From Branchipolynoe longqiensis (taxonomy: Eukaryota; Annelida; Polychaeta; Phyllodocida; Polynoidae), in NCBI GenBank assembly GCA_030323885.1, contig CM059187.1, positions 83,598,027-83,662,026 on the forward strand: a stretch of 64,000 bases of DNA, in the 5' to 3' direction. Positions 33,786-44,030 of this stretch are shown one piece after another. Position numbers and translations under genes: made by a program. The notes beneath the pieces are model-generated. The model was not told the DNA's origin. It did not search any database and saw only the letters and a program-made list of their open reading frames with translations. Position 1 is the first letter of the stretch; each line of letters starts with the position of its first letter.

Positions 33786-34060
33786 TGCCTGGCACAGACC
33801 TCCCGTATACGATTCACGCGTTAAAACTGACTGCGCTTCACAACCCGACCCGTCCTGTTTCGCGACGTAAAACTGGCCGATTCATTTTTCGAATGTCTTG
33901 CGATTCGAGTTTCAAGCATTAAAACTGAGTTTTAAGTCGCGAATCGTAAGCATCAGTGTCTTAGGGGGGTCACACACCTAAAGACTGAAACCGACTAAAA
34001 CTCAAACTTAGTCGTGAAACGGGCAGTTTTAGGTTTGATACGGGAGGTGTGTACCGGGCA
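33786..34060. mobile_element. MITE with TGCCYGGYACA termini
   Basis: Ends TGCCTGGCACAGACCTCCCG and, reverse complemented, TGCCCGGTACACACCTCCCG; TAA flanks both sides. The interior iterates AAAACTGA/TCGCGA-type words. 275 bp, non-coding. Confidence 0.75.
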
Positions 34061-35600
34061 TAAGGAATGCTAGCTTACCACGTTTATAATCTTAGCTTAA
34101 TACAAGAGGCATCGTCAATAAATATGCCAACTGCTAGTCTTACTCTTAGGCACTGATGAGAAGTGCAATGTAAAATATTGATACGGTTGAATAATGCATA
34201 TTGTATATATATATAATAAATATACATAATCCTGTAGTTACTCCCACAGACACTGTCTCGAGGACATGGCTGCTAAATAACCTTAGCGAAAAAGTATTGG
34301 AATGCTGGATTATGAACGTATATATCTAAAACATTTCCTGAAGCTGCTTAGTCCAATCAAAAAATCAAATTTTCTAAATCAAAAGAATAATCTAGATTGT
34401 ATTCTACATGTCTAATTTAGAGTCTGATGCACTTATTAAGCATTTGTCACCAAATAGAAGGGCACACTGAGGCAATTTAATAGAACATAAGCCTATGGTG
34501 TCAGAGTTTGGCACACACACATAGATATTATGAATATATCTCTTGGCGTGCGGTTATAATATATATGTATGTGTGTGTGCATACGGCAATATGTGGAAGC
34601 CAGTACTTCCCAGGGGTCACGTGAGTGTTATTTTCGCGCCTTAAATCAGCAGACGACACGCAGATCAAACGTGGCGCCATCTATTGTATTGACCCGGAAC
34701 TACCACATTCAAACCACACCGACCAACACTGGCAGTTCCTGGTGGTGTTCCTGGTAGCAGGGCTGAGTGTGCGAGCCATCGTCTTTATCTGGGTATCGAT
34801 AATGGTTTGACCATATCTGCTAGCGGTATTATCTTGGACCGTAATCGATGAACACGACCCGGGCGACTCGGGTCACCCGAGACGTCAGAATTTCAAATGG
34901 AACACCGCGAGTGGAGTCAACAAATACACGTGCCGTGTGCAAAATGACCCGACCCCAGTAACCCACCTCTTGGTTGGTGTTTGCTAGGAGCGATGACATC
35001 ACATTTGCGCTGGTGCCATCCTGCAGGATAACAGCCACTGGTACCAGTCATACATGTTTTTTTGTTGTAATAACATAGATTAATGAAATGGAAATATCAC
35101 TAAACTATGCCATCATAAAACAATTTAAATCCTATTTTGGTGTAGTTATATTGGTTATTAAACAGAACAAAATAAAGGTTTTGGATTAAGCCACCATTTT
35201 TTCCACCCCGAGCGTGGAGAAGCGTATTCGATTATTCGACCCAGTCTGTAGGGTGTGCGCATGCGCCAAAAAGTGGCTCGGGTGACCCGAGTTGATTAAT
35301 CGATTATGCCCTGTGAGATTAAATATTTGTTTACCTGTTTTGAACATGTACTTTTTACATGAATATTTGCTATATTTGAGTAAAACATTCAAATTCTGGA
35401 AGTAGTAAAAGGTGTATAGTGTAATGAACCATCGAAACCAAAACGCATACCTATATTTGATCCCACATATTAAACTTAGATACTGGTGTGCACATAACAG
35501 TGCACGTATTAAACATTGCTTGTATCATAGAAGAGAATACTGTCAGCACCTACGTATATGGTGTCCGGATTTTGACGTGCACACTAACATTATTTGCTAA
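34061..35600. other. No gene recognised
   Basis: AT-rich; the 34225-34345 part resembles repeat family H weakly. An inverted GGGTGACCCGAG-like pair occurs near 34868-34882 and 35280-35292. Open frames show no domain. Confidence 0.4.
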
Positions 35601-35852
35601 GTATTTTGGCGGCGAAAATATTATATCTTCATCTGATTATGCTGCTTTAAGTGACATGAAATAAAACCAAAATGGCTGGTGAGGGCTGCAGAGACTAGTA
35701 CAATTTACTCACCTTACCCCAAGACATCACCTTTTCAATAACTCCAAATTTAACCATTTATTATTTTGTTTCAATACTTCGAGTTTTATATATGCATTTT
35801 CAAATAAGGGCAGAAACTCAAAACCATCGGACTATGTAACTTTAACTTACAC
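35601..35852 (+). repeat. 140-bp direct repeat copy 2, followed by a family R end
   Basis: 35601-35736 matches 32416-32556. 35815-35852 ends with the reverse-complement family R terminus ACCATCGGACTATGTAACT followed by TTAA. Confidence 0.65.
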
Positions 35853-36640
35853 TTAGAAATGTTATTTATAGCAATGGGATACTGGTAGGTCTATCTATCC
35901 ATGGTCCTGGGCAGACCAATCCTGAGCTACTGTGACGTCATGCAGGAAATGGATGGTTAGAGTTACCTAGCTCAAAAGGCATAGACATAAGGCTTCAAAT
36001 TCACGGTTAGTGACAATGACCTTAATGATATTTTCTTTGGGTGACTTGTTTAAAACCTTTTTTCTATTATTAATAATTTTTCAATTTAAGCATGTTTCAG
36101 TTTTATGCAATATTGTAAGCATATCCCATGGTGTAAGCATGCCCTGGCTTATAGCACTCTAAAGGGATACCTAAGGCTGAATGACACTAATAGGGTGCAC
36201 CTTGATTATTGAAACCGTCAGCCTTGATTAAGTTCAATATATGCCAGAAGAACAGGTTATTTCAAGATATACAACTCCTGAAAAATTATATCCGATCAAG
36301 ATAATTATGGATCAGTAAAGTTGTGTTGGTCATGTTTCTGCTCCTTTAAGTATTTGTTATAGTGTGTGCTTTTTATTTGTCTCATTATTATTGTTATCAT
36401 TATTAATCACTGTAATGCAACAAGACTGAGTACGGGACACAAGCTGAGAAGTACAGTGTGCCACCATCTTAAACTTGGCCATACTTATTAATTTCAGTCG
36501 ACAAAACTGGTTTTGATCTCCTGGTCGGTAATACATATTATGTAACTTATTCCTATATTTGTACACCGTCATATTTGTACCCCAAGGAATGAAATAAGAC
36601 AGCTGACCGCATGTAGCACGTGATCATATTACTTGAAACG
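35853..36640. other. No gene recognised
   Basis: AT-rich intergenic DNA upstream of the SV2-like exon. No promoter could be defined. Confidence 0.4.
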
Positions 36641-36649
36641 GATCACTGC

Positions 36650-36922
36650 GAACACTGGCTGGGTTAAACGAACGACTTAAATACGTATTCCTGTCGCTTC
36701 CTAACCAGGCGCTCAGTATAATTAGGATAAGGCAAGAAATGGTTGGCTCAGCATCAGGATAATTTGACTGAGTGGGATATAATGTCATGGTGCTGGTGGC
36801 CTGGTCTCCCAGTGGGGAAACAGTATACAATCACCATGAGTGTGCATTGTCACAAGTCGGTACCCGTCCTGATATGACCTTAGATGTTGCCAGGATGTAA
36901 AAATCCAACAACCAACCAACAT
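36650..36922 (+). repeat. SINE family 1 copy (head worn)
   Basis: Body and tail of family 1, ending TCCAACAACCAACCAAC just before the SV2-like exon. Confidence 0.75.
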
Positions 36923-37022
36923 CTAACACACAATTCATTTTTGTATTATTTTGATTATATTCAGATCTGCGAGCGACGAGAAGATGCTGGGCGGATGTTA
37001 CCCTCCTCGTGTGTCGGCCTAG

Positions 37023-37492
37023 ACGTCCCAGCCCACACACACACACTCCCACATCGCCAACAATGTCGGGGGACTACTCTGAGAGCGTGGCTCTCTTCTC
37101 CAAGCCACAGAGCGTCTACAACGGTCAGCCGGGAGAGGGCGCCACCGGACACAACACTCAAAACGGAAGTCTGCCAGACGGCGACTATGCGTACACGGAA
37201 CAAAATGGCGCCGCGAAGGGATCGAATGGCGATGGGCCTCCCAAGAAGCCGACCCAACAGGAAACGGCCTGGGTGCCACCGGAAGAGGAAAGCCCGAGCT
37301 TTGACGAGATCATGGGTTCCATCCACGAGAAGGCGATGAGCGTTGTGGGGTTCGGACGCATGCAGTGGATGCTGTACGTGGTGCTTGGACTATGCATCAC
37401 GGGGGATGACATCGAGCTTGTACTGACGGCCTACGTGTTACCGGGAGCCGAACGGGAACTGTGTATGGATGGCCGGATGAAGGACTGGCTAG
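37023..37492 (+). CDS. SV2-like transporter, first coding exon
   Basis: ATG at 37063 (A at -3, a good context) opens 143 codons plus one base, ending at the donor CTAG|GTAAGT (37492/37493), phase 1. The N-terminal about 80 residues are a polar cytoplasmic tail. Residues 96-102 are GFGRMQW, and the first membrane helix spans roughly 101-127 with acidic residues D115, D116 and E118. It is followed by LPGAERELC. SV2 proteins have the same order (GHGRFQW, DGVE, LPSAEKDMC), so this is a member of the SV2/SVOP branch of the major facilitator superfamily, a vesicle membrane glycoprotein in animals. Two acceptors are possible: after TAG at 37022 (pyrimidine-rich upstream, preferred) or after CAG at 36964. 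The latter would add two out-of-frame upstream ATGs (36984, 36995). Later exons were not found. Confidence 0.85.
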
Positions 37493-38042
37493 GTAAGTTC
37501 AGTTTCGCTAATTAGACACCGACACCGCATATGAGTTTAAAGTTGGATTTATTTTTCTTCGATAATGAGTCAAGTAGTAAGCACATGTCAATTTTAGTAA
37601 GCACAATTAAGTTTCGTAGAATAAGCACAGTGAGGTAATCAATGAGTTATGCACAAAGAGGTCAACAAGCTTTTAACCCTATGCCCTATATAGTCTTTTA
37701 GCAGGGGTGGGCGGGATGGCAGTTCAGAGCCCGCCAGTGTCCTCCTGTGGCCGTGTCGAAGTGAGCTCTCTGCCGCTGAGACGGGCCTCATATAGCCAGT
37801 TAGTCCGCTAGTTCGAGCTAACGACCGCAGAGGGCAGGTCGGACAGGCAGAGCCAGCATTCTCGAAGTATTTACGTATCAAAGAAGAAACCAGGCGGCGC
37901 TGGCGTATAAGTCAGAAAGAACCACCGGCGAAAGTAGCTAGGTGGCAGCACCTGTATTATGCTTAAGGCTGTAGAGCTATGGCGGCGATCGAATGCCAAA
38001 TTACCCGTGTTGCTGAGCATCACGAACAATTGGGTAAGATGT
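37493..38042. other. Start of SV2-like intron; no further gene
   Basis: Begins with the GTAAGT donor. The 80-codon minus frame at 37639-37881 has no recognisable domain. Confidence 0.5.
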
Positions 38043-38122
38043 TTAAAGTTGCATAATCTGATGTTTTTGAGCTTCTGTCATTTATTGAGATCAATATATT
38101 AGGTTGATTGCTATATTCTACC

Positions 38123-38507
38123 AAATACCCTATAATACTAAGAGGGCTCACTCAGCCTGTACTGTGTACTCAAAATGATCAAACCCACCACTTGGTGCAC
38201 TGGCTGTTCTCTTGGTTAAACATATGCTATATTATATGTATAAATGTATATATGAATGTGAAAGATGTGTGATGATGGTGATGATGATGATGACGATGCT
38301 GATGATGATGTGTATTTGTTCATAGCAATTTCATATTGATGTGTATTCATACTTACCTATCTCATGTATAATATAATTGTATATGTTTACATGTGAAATA
38401 CCAACCAGCAGCTGGGTTGATCAAACCCACCCCAAGGTGGCACTGCGAAATTTACATTACCATGGGAGAGATAGGGAGTGAGCGGTCTTTGTATTATAGG
38501 GTCTTTG
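38123..38507. mobile_element. MITE with ACCCTATAATAC termini (nested)
   Basis: Left AAATACCCTATAATACTAAG, right (reverse complement) CAAAGACCCTATAATACAAA. ATTCTACC / AATCTACC on either side fits an 8-bp target duplication, hAT-like by length. Contains a GATGAT microsatellite at 38274-38310 and inverted CAAACCCACC motifs. Confidence 0.75.
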
Positions 38508-38720
38508 AATCTACCTTACTTTAGGTTGAAGTAACTTTTGTTTTAAATGACTAACATTTTAGATATTTGAAGTGCAAATGTGTAAAATTAATTGTGGGAT
38601 GCATGCAGAAATTCTGACAGCGTAGGCTTCTGCAGATTCCGGCTGTATTAAATTGCTTCAGTATTCCGTTTTATGTGGCGACAAAAACATGTTTAATAAG
38701 TCCACCCATGTCTAAGTTTA

Positions 38721-38997
38721 AGGCCCTGTCACACTATGCCGTATTGCATCAGTGTATGCCGATGTATGTGATTTTGCACCAACACGATGGTGTACACTGG
38801 TGTACACTGAGACAAGTTATGGGTACGTTATGGGTATGTTTAGCATAAGTAGTATTCGTTAAAGCGCACTGGTGTACGCTGAGATAAGTTATGGGTAAGT
38901 TTGGCATAAGTCTATTTTTTAGCATGTTCAAAATTCCACCATATGACAGCGTATGTCGGCACATGCTGGCGCAATACGACATAGCGTGACAGGGCCT
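38721..38997. mobile_element. GTGTAC-word MITE (copy E, nested)
   Basis: Ends AGGCCCTGTCACACTATG and, reverse complemented, AGGCCCTGTCACGCTATG; TTA on both sides (38718-38720, 38998-39000). Interior iterates GGTGTACACTG and ATAAGTTATGGGTA. 277 bp. Confidence 0.85.
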
Positions 38998-39460
38998 TTA
39001 GATATATAGAAACAAATCTAGGTAATTGTGTTGGTTTTGAAAATGTGATCCTGTCATCGGACTTTATACTAGCTGCATATTTTTCTGGAAGTACCAACTT
39101 TTTCTACACCAAACCATTTAGCTGGATTCGATCCTACATATCCGGGTGAGAGTATGGTGCACTAATTAAGCATTTATTTAAGTTACTTGCCCGCGATGTG
39201 GCTAGACATGGGCGGTAGTGAAAGCCTATCACAGCATTTCACTGTGCACAATGCGATTACTTTTTGCATGTTTTCACTTCAAACATCTCCCAAATTAACA
39301 CTTTTTTTAAATGGGCTACAAACTAAATTGGGTAGATGGGATCGATCAGGCTAAGGCCAATATCTTTTTATTTAATGGGTCGTCGTCTTTTTTAAATAAA
39401 AATCCGGGTCGGGCGATTGGTCTTTGTTTGTATTTGTTATTTTTGACGTAGATGTAATAT

Positions 39461-39610
39461 GTAACCAGACGCGATGGTCGGATGAGTTGAGTGTCCACCT
39501 CCTAATCTGGTAGGTGATGGGATTCGAACTGCTGGGTTCGAACCCTGGCCGTTTCAGCCCAATGACTTAAAAATTGATATGAAAATTGATTCGCTGCTAG
39601 CCCGACGCAT
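39461..39610 (+). repeat. SINE family 1, head type b, 3' truncated
   Basis: Head GATGGTCGGATGAGTTGAGT with B boxes GATTCGAACTGC and GGGTTCGAACCC, body to about 39605. Confidence 0.7.
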
Positions 39611-39782
39611 TTTTAACAGTTTAAAACCAATCATACAAATTAAGGGGCGAGCCATTTTTCAGGCACGGGCGGGAACTATCACCAATTTTGTGTTATTTGG
39701 CCTAATATATGTAAATAACATATAGCGATATAGCGATATAGCGAATGGTAGACAGGAAGTGTGAACACTTATTTGTCTCTCA

Positions 39783-40095
39783 TTTTTTGTTTTTGTTTGG
39801 TACATTAGTTGTCCTAAGCAGGGGAAATCTCAGTCACAGACGACTGGTCTTCCCCACTCCACTGCTGGTCGATAGAAAGCCCGAGCCTACCCTTTTACCG
39901 ACCCAAGGGATTTTTAACCTCCCACACCACATAGACATGGTATGAGAGCAACCGGCCTTTGATGACGCTGTAAGTTATACACAGCGGTGGAAATCCAAAT
40001 TGGCAGAGCTGGGAGCATGGGGAATCGAACCGCCGACCCTCAGATTAGGAGTCTGACCTAGAAAAAAGTCAGAGACTCTAACCACTCCGCCACAG
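39783..40095 (-). repeat. SINE family 3 (minus)
   Basis: Reverse complement of the copy at 32733-33045. The 60 bases beyond its 3' tail (39720-39782) also match the DNA beyond the tail of that copy. Confidence 0.85.
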
Positions 40096-40113
40096 AGAAC
40101 GCCACAAAACCTC

Positions 40114-40185
40114 AGGTTCCGCCGAGATTTGAACTCGAATCGCAGGATTCAGAGTCGTGAGTGCTAACCGTTACACCACGGAACC
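40114..40185 (-). tRNA. tRNA-Gln (CTG)
   Basis: A 72-base cloverleaf on the minus strand: 7-bp acceptor stem GGTTCCG/CGGAACC with discriminator T, D arm TGGTGTAACGGTTAGCAC, anticodon loop CTCTGAA giving anticodon CTG, and T loop TTCAAAT in a CGAG/CTCG stem. It matches the usual animal tRNA-Gln pattern. One C-C mismatch in the anticodon stem (CACGA/TCCTG) is unusual, so it may be a weak or pseudo-tRNA. No CCA is encoded and no intron is present. A family 3 SINE begins 19 bases away. Confidence 0.85.
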
Positions 40186-40385
40186 AGTCAATGAAAGGGT
40201 CAAAACAATCGGATTATGCAACTTTAAACAGGGCTGCAATCAACAAGTATTGACTTCAATTGCATTAAATACTCCTTAGAGTACCGAATGTGCTCCCAGG
40301 AGTGTCGACATCTCCAGTAGTATTTGAAAGATAGTAGATTCAGGACGGCTACTAACAGTAAATTCCTGATGTCTACAAGTACGAC

Positions 40386-41148
40386 CTGGGGCCATATGCA
40401 GGAGTCAGTGTTAACGCGGTTTGGTGTTAGAGCCTTTTACCGTTTAGCTATCACCGACGTCGGGAACTGTGTCAAGTCATATGCAGGAGCGGGTAACACT
40501 TTCATTATAGCTAAACCTGAATTTATTTATAGATTTGGGAAATCCCTCTGCGTCTGTACCCATATATTAGGCTTAAATCTATTAAATGCTATCGTATTTA
40601 ACTGAATTAAATATGCAATAATTGAACTTTGATGAAATTAACCCTAAATTTGAAGCAATATTAATGCTGCCTCCGTAACGACGGCGATATTAATATTTAT
40701 ATTTTCGAATCGACGAGCGTAAAGTAAACAAATCACTAATACATTGCCGCCAATGCGTAGACGTCGGCCAGTATGGATGTCGACGTCGACGCGGTGGTCG
40801 CGACGGCGGCGATTTGTTTACTTTACATTCGTCGATTCGACACTATTAATATCGCCGCCAATGCGGCGGTAGCCTTAATAACGGTTCGAATTTAGGGTTA
40901 AATTGATCAAATTTCACTTATTGTGTATGTAATTCTGTTAAATATGATCGCATTCAATAGATTTGGTGACAACCTTATGCTAACACCGCCCTTAAGCGTC
41001 ATATGAAATGGGGTTAGTGTCGCGGACCTTAAACGCGTGGTGTTAGGCCTAACACTGCTCCATGCATACCAACTTTTCGGCGCTAAACCAGAAATCCCTT
41101 CTAAACGCGTTTTGGCTTGCTAACACCTCGTCCTGCATATGGCCCCAG
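40386..41148. mobile_element. Large foldback element
   Basis: Terminal inverted repeats CTGGGGCCATATGCAGGA / reverse complement CTGGGGCCATATGCAGGA. Much of the 763 bp is one long imperfect palindrome centred near 40775: arms share AAGTAAACAAATC, GGCGATATTAATA and TTAACCCTAAATT. CpG-rich core with GTCGACGTCGAC. The direct repeat CCAGTAGTAT at 40313-40322 and 41145-41154 may be a target duplication or coincidence. The 93-codon frame at 40324-40605 is not gene-like. Confidence 0.7.
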
Positions 41149-41624
41149 TAGTATATGGCAAAGGCAGGAGGACACCACGCCGGTGTCATTGTACTATGAC
41201 TTCTTTATATATAATATTCCAGTTGAAAACCTTTTGTTTCAGCATCAATGACTAGGTTGGTTTTCTTGGGGTTTGTTTCAGCGATGTCGTATTTCAGCCA
41301 TTTAGAGATGACAATGTATGGATGGTACGAACAATAGTATGTATTTGAGTGAGGTGTTCAGCCTTCTAGAGCTCTGGTGGTTCTTAGTTGTGCCTGTGGA
41401 ATAAGGAATAGTCTTTGAATTTACCACATTTGATTAATTTGTTGGTTATAATGGGGAGGGTGAAGGTCTATATAAGCTAAGCAATGTGCACAAGTGTCTC
41501 TACTTGTATGTAGAGTAAGCTGGTTTAACCTTACAATGCATTCTGGGATATGCGGATATCTTCTTCTTTTTTAAAAAAGATTTATACTGCCTATCATGGA
41601 TAAGTCGGAATAGACTTGTTTTCA

Positions 41625-41812
41625 CCATTAGACAGTTTGTCGATAGAAAGCCTGGGCTTACACTTTTACCGACCCAAGGGATTTTTAACCTCCCACACCA
41701 CATAGACATGGTATGAGAGCAACTGGCCTTTGATGACGCTGTAAGTTCTACACAGCGGTGGAAATCCAAATTGGCAGAGGTGGGGGCACAGGGAATCGAA
41801 CCTGAAGGAATC
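41625..41812 (-). repeat. SINE family 3, truncated (minus)
   Basis: Matches the middle and B-box part of family 3; the A box and 3' tail are missing. Confidence 0.75.
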
Positions 41813-42508
41813 ATTTACAGAAATAGGAATTTTAACTGCGGAGTTACTAAAACTAAATTGATAACGGATTCGGGGTGAAACACAGATTGCCTGATCACAA
41901 TTAATGGACTTTATCTCCTACCAATCTGAAACTCTCCATTGGTCAAAATACTAGTGCTTCACACAATAATGAACGATTCCCTGTGTTTATGACTAACGGT
42001 GACGTTATGTAGTGTGCGATGATTAAACCAGCAGAACGGAGCTAACTCTCACGGAAACCACCAGGTGGCAGCTGAGTACAATGAAAAATAGTCCTCTCTC
42101 TCTCTCTGAATGCCTCCCGACGCCCAACCGCAGTGGCGCATGGTGCTATGATGCACATGCGCAAAGTTATATTTATTATGTGATGCATAAAATACTTATG
42201 AGAATATTACAATAAATGTAATTATCTTGCTATTGTTATTTATTATTCTGCCTGTTCACTATATATTACTCATGTAGCCTTCCTTTTGATGAGTACTTTG
42301 TTGTTTGGGTTACTTGGAGGTTGGTGTGCAGACTGGTGGTCAGGAGGTTTGCTATAAAGCAGCTCACCTAGCTTCTGCACTGCCCTCCAGGTGGCACCTC
42401 ACCTACTATTGGCCTATTCGGTCGCAGATAATAATTTAGCTGTGGTAGGTCAACTAAGTAGGTCAACTACAGCAGTTGGCATGTCAATGTGAGTTTCCCA
42501 CATATTCC
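41813..42508. other. No gene recognised
   Basis: AT-rich; a CT microsatellite at 42093-42106. Confidence 0.4.
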
Positions 42509-42511
42509 TTA

Positions 42512-42845
42512 AGGCCCTGTCACACCTCACCGGATTGGGGGCAATGGACAGAAACCGAACAAAGTCCGTTTTGTGTCCATACAAGTTTTGAACATGCACA
42601 AAACTAGGAACAGATGCCGCCGGACTGACGTCTACAGTTCTTGTCCAGTTTGAGTCCGTTTAGTCCGCTTACCGTCCGTTGGCTATCCGTTCAGGTTCGT
42701 TTCATGTCCATTTCATGTCATTCGTTCAGCGGCCTTTGACCCGATATCGCAACATTTTGACACATTTTAATACATTTTGATACTTATGACGTCCAGACTA
42801 GACAATTCTGTCCGTTGCTCAATCTGGCGAGGTGTGACAGCCGCT
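42512..42845. mobile_element. GTCCGTT-word MITE (copy F)
   Basis: Ends AGGCCCTGTCACACCTCACC and, reverse complemented, AGCGGCTGTCACACCTCGCC; TTA on both sides. Interior iterates GTCCGTTT / GTCCATTTCATG. 334 bp, non-coding. Confidence 0.8.
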
Positions 42846-43460
42846 TTAAACCGCTAGGAGGTTGGCTAGGAGTTGGCATCCAGATAAATCACCAAATAGA
42901 TCTTTAGTTCATGTAGCTTAAAAGAAAGTAATCTCCACCCATTTGACTAGCTAGGTGTCTATGTTTTGATATCCTGTTCCAATGCTATGATTTAGATGGC
43001 ATGACAGAATATCGTGTATCTTTCTTTTCCTAAACATAATTTTATGGGACTGATAACGCGGATACAACATCGGGAATTTACTGTAATATATAGCGTAAAT
43101 ATAGCACGATTTTTGACGAGATAGTAGCACACCGGATTATCCCATTCGTTCATGCAATGCCAGCGCAAGTACTTAATTACTGACCTACCACCGATGAAGA
43201 TACATCTGCGCAAACAACCACTATTTGAACATCCTTGAACCTACTACTTTAAGTAGGCAACCCGTATTTTGATAAGGTCATGAGGCAGTAACCATTTGAA
43301 ATCTAGTAACAAAGAGAATAATTCCTGAAAGTGGACAAATATACTATAATAATCAAAAACTCAAATTTGATAATGATTACCCTACCGGCCCTTTGATATG
43401 GCTGATCACAACAATTGTATTATTTCAAAATTTTAAGCGGGAATGCAATAGATTTATTAA

Positions 43461-43791
43461 AGTTGCATAGTCCGATGGTTTTGAGTTTCTGTAATTTTTC
43501 TGAGATAAATATATTAGATCAATCACTAGTTTCTACTTTACATTAGTTTAAAGTTACTTTTATTTTAAATGGTAAACTTTTTAGATATTTGAAGTGCAAA
43601 CAAGGAAAATTAGTTTTGGCAAAGTTGCCAAAACTCTGACACCATAGACCTCTACAGCAACGGGATGTATTAAATTGACTCAGTATCAAATGTGTAATAA
43701 GTGCATCAGTATCTAAGTTAGATAAGTAAAAATCAAATCTAGATAATTGTTTTGGTTTTGAAAATGTCATATTTCATCGGACTATGCAGCT
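43461..43791. mobile_element. TTAA-flanked MITE, family R (R3, intact)
   Basis: TTAA at 43457-43460 and 43792-43795; ends AGTTGCATAGTCCGATGG and, reverse complemented, AGCTGCATAGTCCGATG. The cleanest single copy, 331 bp. TTAA targets are used by piggyBac and Kolobok elements. Confidence 0.85.
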
Positions 43792-44030
43792 TTAATAGCA
43801 TCAGGATAGACAGATGGGTGAGTTGTGTGATGTCACTTGTCACCTGTCACATACCGTCCATATTTTGGAATAAACATCACCCGAATTCACATCAGAGTAC
43901 TTGGCGCAATAGTCACATGTCGGGACCAGTACCGTCGCTATGAATCATGGGATAGCTGCGTGAAACATAGGGCATTGTGGGGCAGCGCGTTGTGTGAGGT
44001 ACCCTCGTCCGCGCGCCCTCGTCCCCATCC

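Larger units (their letters stand above)
38047..39066. mobile_element. Family R MITE (R2) containing two other MITEs
   Basis: Left end AGTTGCATAATCTGATG after TTAA (38043-38046); right end worn (GTCATCGGACTTTATA). Removing 38123-38507 and 38721-38997 restores a continuous family R sequence like 43461-43791. Confidence 0.75.

Noticed and set aside
33256..33922. 94-138-codon frames rich in His/Ser/Phe
   Set aside because: Produced by GCATTCG repeats.
36884..37339. 151-codon frame overlapping the SV2-like exon
   Set aside because: Out-of-frame shadow of the SV2-like coding exon and the SINE tail; relevant only as a possible upstream ORF.
37639..37881. 80-codon minus frame with Cys pairs
   Set aside because: No domain, no splice context, located in the SV2-like intron.
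40324..40605. 93-codon + frame starting near the tRNA
   Set aside because: Overlaps one arm of the foldback element; no domain.
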